Assembly (NCBI RefSeq): GCF_003268775.1
Contig: NZ_QLSU01000029.1
Location: 53,469-117,468 of the forward strand
Reading direction: 5' to 3'
Source of the DNA: Paraburkholderia unamae
GTDB taxonomy: Bacteria > Pseudomonadota > Gammaproteobacteria > Burkholderiales > Burkholderiaceae
DNA length: 64,000 nucleotides
In this document: piece by piece, positions 44,637 to 53,733 of the stretch
How positions within the stretch are numbered: position 1 is the first letter of the stretch
How the letters are laid out: every line of letters starts with the position of its first letter
Notes under the pieces: generated by a model
What the model was told of the DNA's origin: nothing
The model's input: only the letters and a program-made list of their open reading frames with translations
The model's database searches: none
Position numbers and translations under genes: made by a program

Positions 44637-46301
44637 CTAGGCGGTGCGCAAGGGCTGGTCCGGCAGCGCGACGAAGAACGTCGAGCCCGCGCCTTCGGTC
44701 GACTCGACCCAGATGCGGCCGCCGTGCCGTTCCGCAATGCGTCGCGCGAGCGCGAGGCCCGTGCCCTGCCCGGCCGAATCGCCGCCGTGCAAGCGCTGAA
44801 ACGCGCGAAAGAGCTTCGGCAGGTAGGCCTGCGCAATCCCAACGCCATTGTCGCGCACATAATAGGTCCGTGTCCGCTCGCCCGGCGTCGCGCGCACGTC
44901 TTTTTCGGCTTGCCCGTCCGCCGGTTCCTCGTGCCCTTCGCTGCCTGTCGCGCTTCCCGCGTCGAGCGCGCCGATCTCGATGCGCCCCGGCCGTGCCGGG
45001 TCGAGGTGCCGCAGCGCGTTGTCAACGAGGTTGCCGAAAATCTGCTCGAGCGCGACGGGGTCGCCCCAGGCGGGCGGCAACTCGCGCACCTCGATGCGCG
45101 CGGTCCGCGCGAGCTCCCCGCTCGGGCCGCTCAGGCCGCCCAGCACACGCTCCACGAGCCGCGCGACGTTCACGCGCTGCCAGCGGTATTCGAGCCGCCC
45201 GGCGCGCGAAATGCGCAGCAGCGCGTCGATGATGGCCGCCGCGCGCGAGACCGCCTGGCGCAGGAATTGCAATGATTCGTCCACGTCGCCGTCGAGGATC
45301 TCGGCCATGGCGCGGTGCTCGTGCCCGGGCAAGCCGGCCGAATCGATCTGCGCGCGCAACTCGTCGCAGGAGACCTGTAGCTCCTTCGAAAAGCCCTGGA
45401 GATTGACGAGCGGCGAGCGCAGATCGTGCGAGACGCTGTAGATAAACATCTCGTTGTCCTGCGTCTCCTGGCGCAAATGCTCGTTGGCGCGCGCGAGGTC
45501 GGCCGCGCGCGCCTGGAGCTGCGCCTTTAGCGCGGTCTGCTCGCGCTCGGCCGCTTGCAGCCGCACGCTCGTCTGGTGCAGCACGGCATCGAGCGCCGCG
45601 ATTTCGTCGTTGCCCGAAAGGCGCGGCGCGAGCGTGGCGCCCTCGCCCAGCCGCTGCGCGTTCGCGCCGAGCGCGGCCAAGCGCACGCCCACGTTGCGCG
45701 CGAACGCCATCGCCGTGAAGCCCCAGATCAGCATCGAGCCCACCACCACGAAAATGAGCGCGTCCTGTTGACGCTCGCGCGTCTCGCGCAGCATGGCCGC
45801 GCGCGCCTCGTCGAGCCGCGTTTCCTCGGCGATGAATTCGCCCAGCACCTGGCGCACGGTGTCGATCTCGGGCGGCAAGCCGTCGCCGGCCGCCTGCGCG
45901 AACGGTGCGCTGTGGCCCATGCGCAATGCATCGGCGATATCGCCCGCCTCCTTGCGCCACGCGTAAGCAGCCGCGCGCATGTGCTCCACGCGCGCGAGCT
46001 GCGTGGGATTGTCGGCCACCATGCTGGCGAGCAGCGTGATGCGGTCGGTGAACTCGGTCCACACGGCGCGGCGGTCGATGAAGGAAGGATCTTCGAGCAT
46101 GACGCCCGTGCGCAGGCGCGCGGCTTCGCGCAACAACGGGTCGACGAGACTCGTGGCCTGCCAGAGGATTTGCTGGGTATTCTCCGCGCGTTTCGCCGCG
46201 AGCGCGGCCTCGCCCTGGGTGTCGAACACGACGCCGAGCAGCGCCAGTTCGATCACGCTCGGTATCGCGATCAGCAAGAGCCCCTTGGCGAACAGTTTCA
46301 T
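44637..46301 (-). CDS. Membrane sensor histidine kinase with CHASE3-like periplasmic domain
   Basis: 554 residues. Transmembrane helices at about 5-26 and 181-201 bracket a helical periplasmic domain of about 150 residues of CHASE3 type. HAMP-like and coiled-coil segments (about 202-285) lead to the DHp H-box with His292 in YSVSHDLRSPLVNL. The ATPase has NLVDNALRHLD, DNGVGI and GTGLALARRIA. An acidic, low-complexity insert of about 30 residues (near 475-505) interrupts the ATPase before the G1 box. It is first gene of the three-gene set. The signal sensed is unknown. Confidence 0.93.
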   Translation of the reverse strand: MKLFAKGLLLIAIPSVIELALLGVVFDTQGEAALAAKRAENTQQILWQATSLVDPLLREAARLRTGVMLEDPSFIDRRAVWTEFTDRITLLASMVADNPTQLARVEHMRAAAYAWRKEAGDIADALRMGHSAPFAQAAGDGLPPEIDTVRQVLGEFIAEETRLDEARAAMLRETRERQQDALIFVVVGSMLIWGFTAMAFARNVGVRLAALGANAQRLGEGATLAPRLSGNDEIAALDAVLHQTSVRLQAAEREQTALKAQLQARAADLARANEHLRQETQDNEMFIYSVSHDLRSPLVNLQGFSKELQVSCDELRAQIDSAGLPGHEHRAMAEILDGDVDESLQFLRQAVSRAAAIIDALLRISRAGRLEYRWQRVNVARLVERVLGGLSGPSGELARTARIEVRELPPAWGDPVALEQIFGNLVDNALRHLDPARPGRIEIGALDAGSATGSEGHEEPADGQAEKDVRATPGERTRTYYVRDNGVGIAQAYLPKLFRAFQRLHGGDSAGQGTGLALARRIAERHGGRIWVESTEGAGSTFFVALPDQPLRTA

Positions 46302-46771
46302 GTGGGTCTGTCTGGAGTCCGGTCAGTGGCCGGTCCGCACGACGCGCCGTGCCTCGCGCCGCGTTGGCCCGCGCGGCCCGGCCGGGGCCGCGAACGCCGG
46401 AACCGCAACATTATCTGCGCGAATTTTCAGGATGACAATCTGTGTGGCGCCACGCACCCTGGTTCGTGGAAAACCCGCTTTTTTGCGGCAATTCGCCACA
46501 CTCCACGGACACACAGGTCTATTATTGAGACCGGAGACAAGCGAGAGAGCGCCGGGATATCTACATGAGCGCAACGTGCGATCCGGCATGACGTTTGCGG
46601 ACGCAATGAGGGTTGGACAGGGGCATGACGTGCGAGCGGCGTAGCGCGCCAACGCACAACACGAGCCGCAAGCCGTGATCGCGGCGCGTCCCCGTTTCTA
46701 TCCTCGTGAACCCTGCAAATCCGTGTGCTATAACGGATCGACGTGCGGCGCACCAGTCCGGGAGTGGTCGC
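46302..46771. other. Divergent region upstream of the signalling cluster
   Basis: 470 bp without a supported gene. On the plus strand TATAAC (46729-46734) could be a -10 for the following small gene, giving a 30-nt leader. No matching -35 and no clear promoter for the kinase are seen. Confidence 0.35.
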
Positions 46772-47272
46772 ATGGGAACGCTGAGTGTTTTGCAATCCAC
46801 CTTTTTCAGGCGAATTTTTATGTCCTTCCCGAAAAAGCGCAAACGCATCAAGGCTGATGGCGACGAGTCGTTTCTCGCCGTGCTGAGCCACTTCAAACCG
46901 TTCGGCCAACTCGATACCAAGATCGCGCGTGCGCGCGCTCAGGACGAGCCAGTGCTGTACGCCCATGTCCTGCCAGGGTTGGACGTACTCCTGTGCAGCG
47001 TGCGTGGCGCACAGCCGCCGTATCCGGGCACGAGCGAATTGCGCAAACGCTGCATCGAATCGATCGCGCATGCGCTCGAGCAACCGATCGAAGGCCTCGA
47101 AAACGGCGGCTACTGGTATGAGGCGGACGGCTTCGGTTTTCTCGTGTTCGCGAGCCGCGCGCGCGGGCGGATCCTGCCCGAGTTCGGCGCGGCGCGTCCG
47201 TCGATGACTTCGCGGCGCGTCACGCGCCGCCAGGACGCCGCGGGCGACACGGCACCGCGCTCGCTGCGCTAG
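46772..47272 (+). CDS. Conserved-looking hypothetical protein
   Basis: 166 residues from the ATG at 46772, which has GGGAG about 7 nt upstream. A second ATG at 46820 (MSFPKKRKRIKADG) is preceded by CAGG and is an equally reasonable start. The N-terminus is strongly basic. The middle has LYAHVLPGLDVLLCSVRGAQPPYPGTSELRKRC, and the end is Arg-rich. No signal peptide or transmembrane helix is present. I do not recognise a family. It is convergent with the AsmA-like gene across a hairpin. Confidence 0.7.
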   Translation: MGTLSVLQSTFFRRIFMSFPKKRKRIKADGDESFLAVLSHFKPFGQLDTKIARARAQDEPVLYAHVLPGLDVLLCSVRGAQPPYPGTSELRKRCIESIAHALEQPIEGLENGGYWYEADGFGFLVFASRARGRILPEFGAARPSMTSRRVTRRQDAAGDTAPRSLR

Positions 47273-47293
47273 GCGGGCAGCGCCGGTTTCACG

Positions 47294-47326
47294 GAACGCG
47301 CCGGGTGCGAGCCACCCGGCGCGTTC
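47294..47326. terminator. Hairpin between the convergent hypothetical and AsmA-like genes
   Basis: Perfect 14-bp stem, GAACGCGCCGGGTG (47294-47307) and CACCCGGCGCGTTC (47313-47326), with a 5-nt loop. Only short T stretches follow, so it is a plausible but T-poor terminator for both genes. Confidence 0.6.
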
Positions 47327-47342
47327 TTGTTCGCCCTCACGC

Positions 47343-49862
47343 TTAGCTTCCCCGGTAGAGATTCGACGGCCCCGATTGCGGCGTGGACGGCGCAGGCTGC
47401 GTTCGCGTAGCCGGGCTCGCGTTGCCGCCCGTGGACTTCCCGCCGCCTTCCTTCGCGCCACTTCCTGCGTTTGTCGCGTTCCCCGCCGGCGGCTTCGGCA
47501 GCGCCGCCGCGTGCATCCTCTGGCCCGGCGGCGGCGCCACCGGGTGCTGACGCATCTGCGCGAACAGCTCGTCGCACGGCAGCGGCTTGTTGTTGCTCGG
47601 CGCGATCAGCGGGATCAACGCGGCGAACGGGTTGATCAGCCCGAGCCCGATCATCGCGCCGCCGCGCAGCGCAAGCGCCGTTGCATCCACGCCCACGTGC
47701 GGGTTCTTGAAGGTGCCCTTCACGTAGAGCGGCGAGCGCAGCGTGAAAATGCGAAAGCCCTTCGTGTGGGGATGGACTTTCATGTCCAACGACTCGTCGT
47801 GCAGATTGATCGGGCCGTCGATATTGATCACCGCGTCGTCGGTGTCGAGCGCGAACACGCGCGGATCGAGCGTGCCGTTGGTCGCGACGAAGTCCGCCGC
47901 CGCGCAATTGATCTTCACGTCGCGCGTGCCGAAGAGTTTTTCGTAGACCACGTTCGCCACGTTCAGGCCCGCCGCCTCCATGAGCAGGCGGCTGATCGTG
48001 CCCTGCGTGACGAGCAGCTTCACTTCGCCATTCGAGGTCGCGGCTAGCGCCGCCGGCGAATTGCCGGTGGCCGACAGCGACGCGTCGCCGTTGATCTCGC
48101 CGCGCGCCGACTGCATCGACTTCACGCTCGGGAACAACTGCTTGAGCTTAAGATGGCGCGCCTCCACCGTGCCGCGCGCCTTGAGCGGCTCGCCGCTGCC
48201 GTCGAGCGAAAGCCGCGTGGCCAGCGTGCCGCCCGCCACGCCGAATTGCAGCGGATCGAACACGAGCACGCCGTTCGTCATGCTCACGTGCGTATAGAGG
48301 TCCTGAATCGGCAGGCTGCCCTGCTTGATGATGCGCCGCCCCGTGAATTTGACGTCGGCGTCGATGGCGTTCCAGCGGTTGGTGCGGAACGGCTCGACGG
48401 GGATCACACGGTCGGCGGGCTGGCTGACCGTGTCGCCGCGCTTTTCCTTGCTCGCCTTGCTGTCCGCGCCGATGATCGGCGCGAGATCGGAGAACTGCAA
48501 CAGGTTCGAGACCAGCACGCCCGAGAGCAGCGGCCGCGGCGAGCGCTGCTCGTAGACGAGCGTGCCGTTCAGGTCGCTGCCGCCCACACGGCCCGTGAAG
48601 TTCTCGTAGCGGAACACACTCGCGCCGCGATGGAACTGGCCGACGAAGTGTCCCTCGGTGGCGTAAGGCGGCGTCTCGGGCAGCGTCACGCCGGTTAGGT
48701 TGTAGAGATGCCCCATGCTTTGGCCCTGAAGCCACAGACGCAAGTCGACGGCGGCCAGATGCGCGGGGTCGGTGAGCGTGCCGACGAGCGCGATATGCAT
48801 GTCGCCCGCGCGCACGTCGGCCTGGATCGGGAACGGGCGCTTTGCATCCTGGAGCGCGAGCACGCCGCCGAGCTTGCCTTCGCCCGAGAGCGGCGTCTTG
48901 TTGTACGTGCCCTTGATCGTCCAGCCGATCGCGTAGAACGGCTGCCGGGCGGGCGGCTTTGCGCCGGATGCACCCGAGGCGGCGCTCGCGGCAAGCGCCT
49001 GCGAGCCCACTGCGGGCGCGCTCGTTGCGCTCGTTACGCCCGGCGCGCTCGTTGCATTTGCCGTACTCGCCGCGCCAATCGCCCCCGAGGCCACTGCGCC
49101 ACTCGCCGCGGCGGCCTCGCTGGCAGCACTGGCGGCCGCCGCCTCCGAGGCCGCCTGCTCACGCGCCTGCTGCGCGAGGCGATTCGCGCCCGCGCGGCCG
49201 ATCACCTGCGCCGAGCCCTGGCGCGACGCGGCTTCCTGCTGCGCCATCACCTCGCCGATCGGAATGCCCTGGCCAAGCAGGCTCACGGCGATCTTCACGT
49301 CGGTTTTCGTCTGCTGATCGCTCACGGCGATGTTGCCGCTCGAAAACGTGATGTCGTGCAGATTGAGACGCCACGTGGAAGGCCCGCTCGAAGCGGGCAA
49401 CTGGAAGGTCCAGTTATTGCGGCCGTCGGTGAGACGTTCGACGTCGACGGACGGATTCACGAGATTGATCGCAGGAATCACAATGTCGTGCGCGAGCAGC
49501 GGCAACACGGCCACTTCGAAGTCGATCTCGTCGAGCGTGGCGAAATGCGGGGACTGGGTCCAGGCGGGATTGGCGATTGCGATCTGCGTGGCGGAAAAGC
49601 GCGGCCAGGGCACCCAGGCGCGCCAGCCCGTTTCGCCAGGCGGCCTGCGCCAGCCGACCTTGAGGTCGCCTTCAATCGCGAATGGCCGCCCGATCGCCTC
49701 GCTCACCTTGTCGTTCACGTAGGGCTTCGCGTGGTTCCAGTCGAACAAGAGGATGAAACCCGCGAGCGCGGCAATCAACACGACGACAAGCACAACGAGC
49801 CATGCGATGATCCTGGCGAGCGTGCGGCCCAGGCTGAAAGCGTTGGGTTGCGGTGACGTCAT
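47343..49862 (-). CDS. AsmA family protein
   Basis: 839-residue inner-membrane-anchored protein with a large periplasmic part, of the AsmA/YhjG type linked to outer-membrane lipid homeostasis. One transmembrane helix lies at about 18-40. The AsmA N-terminal block follows (YVNDKVSEAIGRPFAIEGDLKVGW). A low-complexity Ala/Ser-rich stretch occupies about 230-302. The C-terminal AsmA domain includes GTISRLLMEAAGLNV, LDTDDAVINIDGPINLHDESLDMKVHP and FKNPHVGVDATALALRGGA. A Gly/Pro/Ser-rich tail ends the protein. I chose the ATG at 49862 (GGAG 5 nt upstream) over 49901. Confidence 0.93.
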   Translation of the reverse strand: MTSPQPNAFSLGRTLARIIAWLVVLVVVLIAALAGFILLFDWNHAKPYVNDKVSEAIGRPFAIEGDLKVGWRRPPGETGWRAWVPWPRFSATQIAIANPAWTQSPHFATLDEIDFEVAVLPLLAHDIVIPAINLVNPSVDVERLTDGRNNWTFQLPASSGPSTWRLNLHDITFSSGNIAVSDQQTKTDVKIAVSLLGQGIPIGEVMAQQEAASRQGSAQVIGRAGANRLAQQAREQAASEAAAASAASEAAAASGAVASGAIGAASTANATSAPGVTSATSAPAVGSQALAASAASGASGAKPPARQPFYAIGWTIKGTYNKTPLSGEGKLGGVLALQDAKRPFPIQADVRAGDMHIALVGTLTDPAHLAAVDLRLWLQGQSMGHLYNLTGVTLPETPPYATEGHFVGQFHRGASVFRYENFTGRVGGSDLNGTLVYEQRSPRPLLSGVLVSNLLQFSDLAPIIGADSKASKEKRGDTVSQPADRVIPVEPFRTNRWNAIDADVKFTGRRIIKQGSLPIQDLYTHVSMTNGVLVFDPLQFGVAGGTLATRLSLDGSGEPLKARGTVEARHLKLKQLFPSVKSMQSARGEINGDASLSATGNSPAALAATSNGEVKLLVTQGTISRLLMEAAGLNVANVVYEKLFGTRDVKINCAAADFVATNGTLDPRVFALDTDDAVINIDGPINLHDESLDMKVHPHTKGFRIFTLRSPLYVKGTFKNPHVGVDATALALRGGAMIGLGLINPFAALIPLIAPSNNKPLPCDELFAQMRQHPVAPPPGQRMHAAALPKPPAGNATNAGSGAKEGGGKSTGGNASPATRTQPAPSTPQSGPSNLYRGS

Positions 49863-49938
49863 GCGTACTCCATGTTTTTCCGTTGTTGTTTCGCCTGCCA
49901 TGCAACACCGTAAGAGCAGTCAGCGTGCCCGGTTACAT

Positions 49939-49998
49939 CGGGCCGACTTACGGGCCGACTAACCGGCTGACTTGCGGGCTCACGGACCGGTTGACTAC
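49939..49998. repeat. Five degenerate 12-bp tandem units upstream of fetA
   Basis: Consecutive 12-mers read CGGGCCGACTTA, CGGGCCGACTAA, CCGGCTGACTTG, CGGGCTCACGGA and CCGGTTGACTAC. The first two differ at one base and the rest are diverged. A partial earlier unit precedes them. The array lies in the AsmA-like / fetA divergent gap, 41 bp before the fetA ATG. Confidence 0.75.
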
Positions 49999-50038
49999 GC
50001 GCCGCACGCTGCATGAACGCCTTGTTTGCAATCTTCCG

Positions 50039-50785
50039 ATGCTTACGCACAAGAATTCTTCCACTCCACAAGACGAAGGCACGCCGCTCGTCGAGGCGCG
50101 CTCGCTCGCGCGGCGCGACGCCCAGCGCGGCCAATGGCTGCTGCAACCCACCGACTTCGCGCTGCGCGCGGGTGAGCGCTGCGTCCTGACCGGGCCGTCC
50201 GGCTCGGGCAAAAGCGTGTTCCTGCGTGCGCTCGCCCTGCTCGACGCCCCCGATGGCGGCGAGGTGCTCTGGCACGGCGAACATGTCACACGCGCGCGCA
50301 TCGTACGCTATCGGCGGCATATTGCGTATTTGCGGCAGCGGCCCGCGCTGCTCGACGGCAGCGTGGAGGACAACCTGCGCTACCCCTACACGCTCGCCGT
50401 TTATCGCGACGCGCGCTTCGACGCGGCGCGCGCCCGCGCGTTATTCGACGCCGCCGGCCGCGCGAGCGACTTCCTCGGCCGCCTGACCTCCGAACTCTCG
50501 GGCGGCGAGGCGCAGATCGTCGCACTCGTGCGCGTACTCCAGCTCGACCCCGACGCATTGTTGCTCGACGAGCCGACGGCATCGCTCGATCCCGAGTCGG
50601 CGCGCGGGGTCGAAGCGCTCGTGGCGGCCTGGTTCGATCAGGCGAGCGCCGCGCGCGCGACCGTCTGGGTTTCGCACGATCCCGCGCAGGCGCAGCGCGT
50701 GGGCACGCGGCACCTGACGATGCGTGCCGGCGTGCTCGAGAAACCGGCCGCGCAGGTGGTGACCACACAGGGAGCCGCGCCATGA
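50039..50785 (+). CDS. fetA: ABC transporter ATP-binding protein FetA-like (YbbL)
   Basis: 248-residue ATPase that pairs with the membrane protein encoded next. The E. coli pair FetAB exports iron and protects against peroxide stress. Walker A is TGPSGSGKSVFL, the Q loop is YLRQRP, the signature is ELSGGEAQIVALVRVL, Walker B is ALLLDEPTASLD and the switch is VSHDPAQ. The ATG at 50039 lacks a clear Shine-Dalgarno. The same frame is open back to 49853 through the 12-bp tandem repeats, but that extension looks non-coding. The stop overlaps the fetB start (ATGA). Confidence 0.9.
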   Translation: MLTHKNSSTPQDEGTPLVEARSLARRDAQRGQWLLQPTDFALRAGERCVLTGPSGSGKSVFLRALALLDAPDGGEVLWHGEHVTRARIVRYRRHIAYLRQRPALLDGSVEDNLRYPYTLAVYRDARFDAARARALFDAAGRASDFLGRLTSELSGGEAQIVALVRVLQLDPDALLLDEPTASLDPESARGVEALVAAWFDQASAARATVWVSHDPAQAQRVGTRHLTMRAGVLEKPAAQVVTTQGAAP

Positions 50786-51594
50786 GCCCAGGCGTGTTGC
50801 AGAACCTCGGCATCGGCGACGTCGCCATCGCGGCGCTGCTCGTCTTCGTGAACGGCGCGGTTTCCGTGCTGCTCAAGCTCGACCTCGAACGCAAGCTCGC
50901 CTGGGCGGCCGTGCGCACCGTCGTGCAACTGCTCGCGATCGGCTACGTGCTCGGCTGGGTGTTCGCCTTCAATCGCTGGTACGTGGTACTGCCGCTGATG
51001 GCGCTGATGACGCTGATCGCGGGCTTCGCGGGCGCACAGCGCGGTACGCGCAGCTACGGCGGCCAGCGCGCGGACAGCATCGTGTCGATCTGGGTGAGCG
51101 CGTGGCTCGTGGCGGCCGTGGGGCTGTTCGTGGTGATCCGCATCCGGCCGTGGTACGAGCCGCAGTATGCGATTCCGATCCTCGGGATGATTCTCGGCAA
51201 TACGCTCACGGGCGTGTCGCTCGGCGTGGAGCGCATGATGCAGGAGCTGACCGCGCGGCGCGACCGCGTGGAAAGCGCGCTCGCGCTCGGCGCAACACGC
51301 TGGGAGGCCGCGCAGGCGAGCGCGCGCGAGGCGGTGCGCGCCGGCATGATCCCGACGCTCAACCAGATGGCTGTGGTGGGCGTGGTGAGCCTGCCCGGCA
51401 TGATGACGGGCCAGGTGCTCGCCGGCCAGTCGCCGCTTCAAGCCGTGCGCTACCAGATCGTGATCATGTTCCTGATCGCGGCGTCTTCGGCGCTCGGCAC
51501 GGTGGGCGCGGTGCTGCTCGCCTACCGGCGGCTGTTCTCACCCGAGCATCGCTTTCTCGCCACGCGGCTCGTCGAGCGCAACGCGCGCGTCTAG
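50782..51594 (+). CDS. fetB: ABC transporter permease FetB-like (UPF0014)
   Basis: 270-residue integral membrane protein with about seven hydrophobic helices. Family hallmarks are LLKLDLERKLAWAAVRTVVQLLAIGYVLGWVF at the N-terminus, AIPILGMILGNTLTGVSLGVER near 130-150, ESALALGATRWEAAQ and the MAVVGVVSLPGMMTGQVLAGQSPLQAVRYQI block. It overlaps fetA by 4 bp and is translationally coupled. Iron export is inferred from the E. coli pair. Confidence 0.92.
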   Translation: MSPGVLQNLGIGDVAIAALLVFVNGAVSVLLKLDLERKLAWAAVRTVVQLLAIGYVLGWVFAFNRWYVVLPLMALMTLIAGFAGAQRGTRSYGGQRADSIVSIWVSAWLVAAVGLFVVIRIRPWYEPQYAIPILGMILGNTLTGVSLGVERMMQELTARRDRVESALALGATRWEAAQASAREAVRAGMIPTLNQMAVVGVVSLPGMMTGQVLAGQSPLQAVRYQIVIMFLIAASSALGTVGAVLLAYRRLFSPEHRFLATRLVERNARV

Positions 51595-51651
51595 CCGCGC
51601 ACGAGGTGCACCAGACGCACCGGCAGCACAAAGCGCGCGCCGTCCGCCCTG

Positions 51652-52221
51652 CTAGCGCTGCGCCGAGATCGTGATCTGCGTGCCGTCGCTGAGCGTGAGC
51701 GTTTTCGCGGTGCCGTTGGTCGGCATCGTGAGGTGCGCGACTTCGCTATGCGCGACCACGGCGGGACACGTGATCTGCGCGCCGTTGCTCGATACCGATT
51801 GCGTGCCGTGCGGCGCCTGGGCGCGGAAGCTCACCTGCACGGTGGCCGTGCCGTTGCTCGCGACGATCGGCGCGAGGCGCAACTGGGTCTGCCGGACCAT
51901 TGCGCCGTTCGCGTCGAGCGGCAGCGTAGCGTAGTCCGGACAGCCTTGCGGCGTGGCGACGGCGCCGCCCGGCGGCGTGGTGCGCCAGGTGAAATCGTCG
52001 GTGTCGCCCGAGCGCAGCGTACGGGTCTCCTGGGCGTTGCCGAACTGCTTCGACGCGACCCGCACGGTGTAGCGGATCGGCCCGTCGGTTGCGGCCTTCG
52101 AGGTGACCGTGATCGGCGTGGCCGCGAACACGGGCAGCGCGAACGCGCAGGAAACGGCGAAAACGAACCGGGCAAGCGCCGCGTGGCGGCGGCGAGTATG
52201 GCGGGAGCTGCGGCAAGGCAT
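51652..52221 (-). CDS. Exported protein of unknown function
   Basis: 189 residues with a strong Shine-Dalgarno (AGGAGGTGA) before the ATG. A basic N-terminus and the hydrophobic stretch ALARFVFAVSCAFALPVFA give a signal peptide cleaved near residue 33. The mature part is beta-rich with two Cys (near positions 94 and 153) that could form a disulfide. Repeated Thr/Gly strands suggest a small beta-sandwich. I do not recognise a characterised family. It is convergent with fetB, with no clear terminator between them. Confidence 0.82.
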   Translation of the reverse strand: MPCRSSRHTRRRHAALARFVFAVSCAFALPVFAATPITVTSKAATDGPIRYTVRVASKQFGNAQETRTLRSGDTDDFTWRTTPPGGAVATPQGCPDYATLPLDANGAMVRQTQLRLAPIVASNGTATVQVSFRAQAPHGTQSVSSNGAQITCPAVVAHSEVAHLTMPTNGTAKTLTLSDGTQITISAQR

Positions 52222-52533
52222 GCGTCACCTCCTGGCGGGAACGGCCGCGCCCGATCGCGTTGACGGCGTGCGCAACGAACGCGGCAAGCCGCGCAGGTCG
52301 GGCACGACGCACCGCGCTCGTGCGGCGGATGGTCTGTTAGCAGTCTAGCGCGCCGCGCGACGGCTTGCGCCGAGGGTACGCATCGAACGGACCAGGTTTT
52401 ATCCCGCTTGCCAGCGCGCGTAATTTGCTTGCCGCGCGACGGCATGCGCCCGCGCGCCGTGCCTCACCCGCTTTGCATAGGCGGCAAGGTCGGCGCAACC
52501 ACGGATCAAAGGCCGCGAATCAGAAGCCGCGCA

Positions 52534-53550
52534 TCAAAAGCCGCTCAGCACCAGCTTGCCGATGGCGCGCCCTTCTTCGAGCAGCTTGTGCGCGCGCCGC
52601 ACGTTCGCCGCGTTGATCGTGCCGAGCACCTCGCCGAGCGTCGTGCGCAGCGTGCCCGCGTCGACGAGCCGCGCCACTTCGGTGAGCAGCTTGTGCTGCT
52701 CGATCATGTCGGGCGTCCTGAACATCGAGCGCGTGAACATGAACTCCCAGTGCAGCGCGGCGCTTTTCGCCTTGAGCAACTCGACGGGAATCGGCTTGTC
52801 ATTTTCGACGATGGTCGCAATGTCGCCCTGCGGCTTGATCACCTGCGCGGCGGCCGGGAAGTTGGCGTCGGTGTCGTTGAAGATCAGGACGTAATCCACG
52901 CTATCGATACCGAGCGCCTTCAACTGCGCGGGAATGTCGCCATAGTGATTGACGACGTGATCCGCGCCGAGCGACTGCGCCCATTGCGCCGATTCGGGCC
53001 GCGAGGCGGTCGCGACGACGGTGAGCTTCGCGACCTGGCTGGCCAGTTGAATGCCGATCGAACCGACGCCGCCCGCCCCGCCGAAGATCAGCACCGACTT
53101 GCCGGCGTCCGCGCCGTGCGGCGAGACGCCCAGGCGCGCGAACAACGCCTCCCACGCGGTGATCGCGGTGAGCGGCAGCGCGGCGGCATGCGCGAAGTCG
53201 AGCGTAGCCGGCTTGCGGCCCACGATACGCTCATCCACGAGCTGATACTCGCTGTTCGAACCGGCGCGCGTGATGTCGCCCGCGTAAAACACCGCGTCGC
53301 CCGGCTTGAAAAGCGTGACCTCGGGGCCGACCGCCTCCACGACGCCCGCCGCATCCCAGCCGAGCACGCGCGGCGCGCTCTCGACGGTGGCTTTCGGCGC
53401 ACGCACCTTGTAGTCGACCGGGTTCACGGACACCGCCTCGACCTTCACGAGGACGTCGTGACCGGCGGGAACGGGCGTGGGCAACTCGACATCGACGAGC
53501 GATTCGGGGTCGTCGATCGGAAGATAGCGGTAGAGGGCGACGGCTTTCAT
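52534..53550 (-). CDS. Zinc-independent alcohol dehydrogenase / quinone oxidoreductase family protein
   Basis: 338-residue medium-chain dehydrogenase/reductase. The GroES-like N-terminal domain holds the VNPVDYKVR motif. The Rossmann domain has IFGGAGGVGSIGIQLASQ near 152, typical of NADPH binding. The catalytic and structural zinc Cys/His ligands of classical alcohol dehydrogenases are absent, so it is a quinone or enone reductase type. An AGGAG site precedes the ATG at 53550. No regulator is adjacent and the substrate is unknown. Confidence 0.9.
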   Translation of the reverse strand: MKAVALYRYLPIDDPESLVDVELPTPVPAGHDVLVKVEAVSVNPVDYKVRAPKATVESAPRVLGWDAAGVVEAVGPEVTLFKPGDAVFYAGDITRAGSNSEYQLVDERIVGRKPATLDFAHAAALPLTAITAWEALFARLGVSPHGADAGKSVLIFGGAGGVGSIGIQLASQVAKLTVVATASRPESAQWAQSLGADHVVNHYGDIPAQLKALGIDSVDYVLIFNDTDANFPAAAQVIKPQGDIATIVENDKPIPVELLKAKSAALHWEFMFTRSMFRTPDMIEQHKLLTEVARLVDAGTLRTTLGEVLGTINAANVRRAHKLLEEGRAIGKLVLSGF

Positions 53551-53733
53551 CAGAAGCTCCTGGGCGGGATGGGCCGGCGCCGGGTGGCGCCGTTCGAAAC
53601 CATCTTAGGTGGCGCCATCCGCCCCCGGTAGCGGCGCAATCCGCGAAACTTTCTTTGGCGATTTTTGAAAATGATCGCCGGTCTGGTCTCGATTTGCCCG
53701 CTTGTTGCCCGCTTGTTGCTCACCAATGCGCCG

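Noticed and set aside
49853..50038. N-terminal extension of FetA through the tandem repeats
   Set aside because: It starts inside the divergent AsmA-like gene, has no ribosome site and the ATPase fold begins after 50039. Kept only as a remote possibility in the findings.
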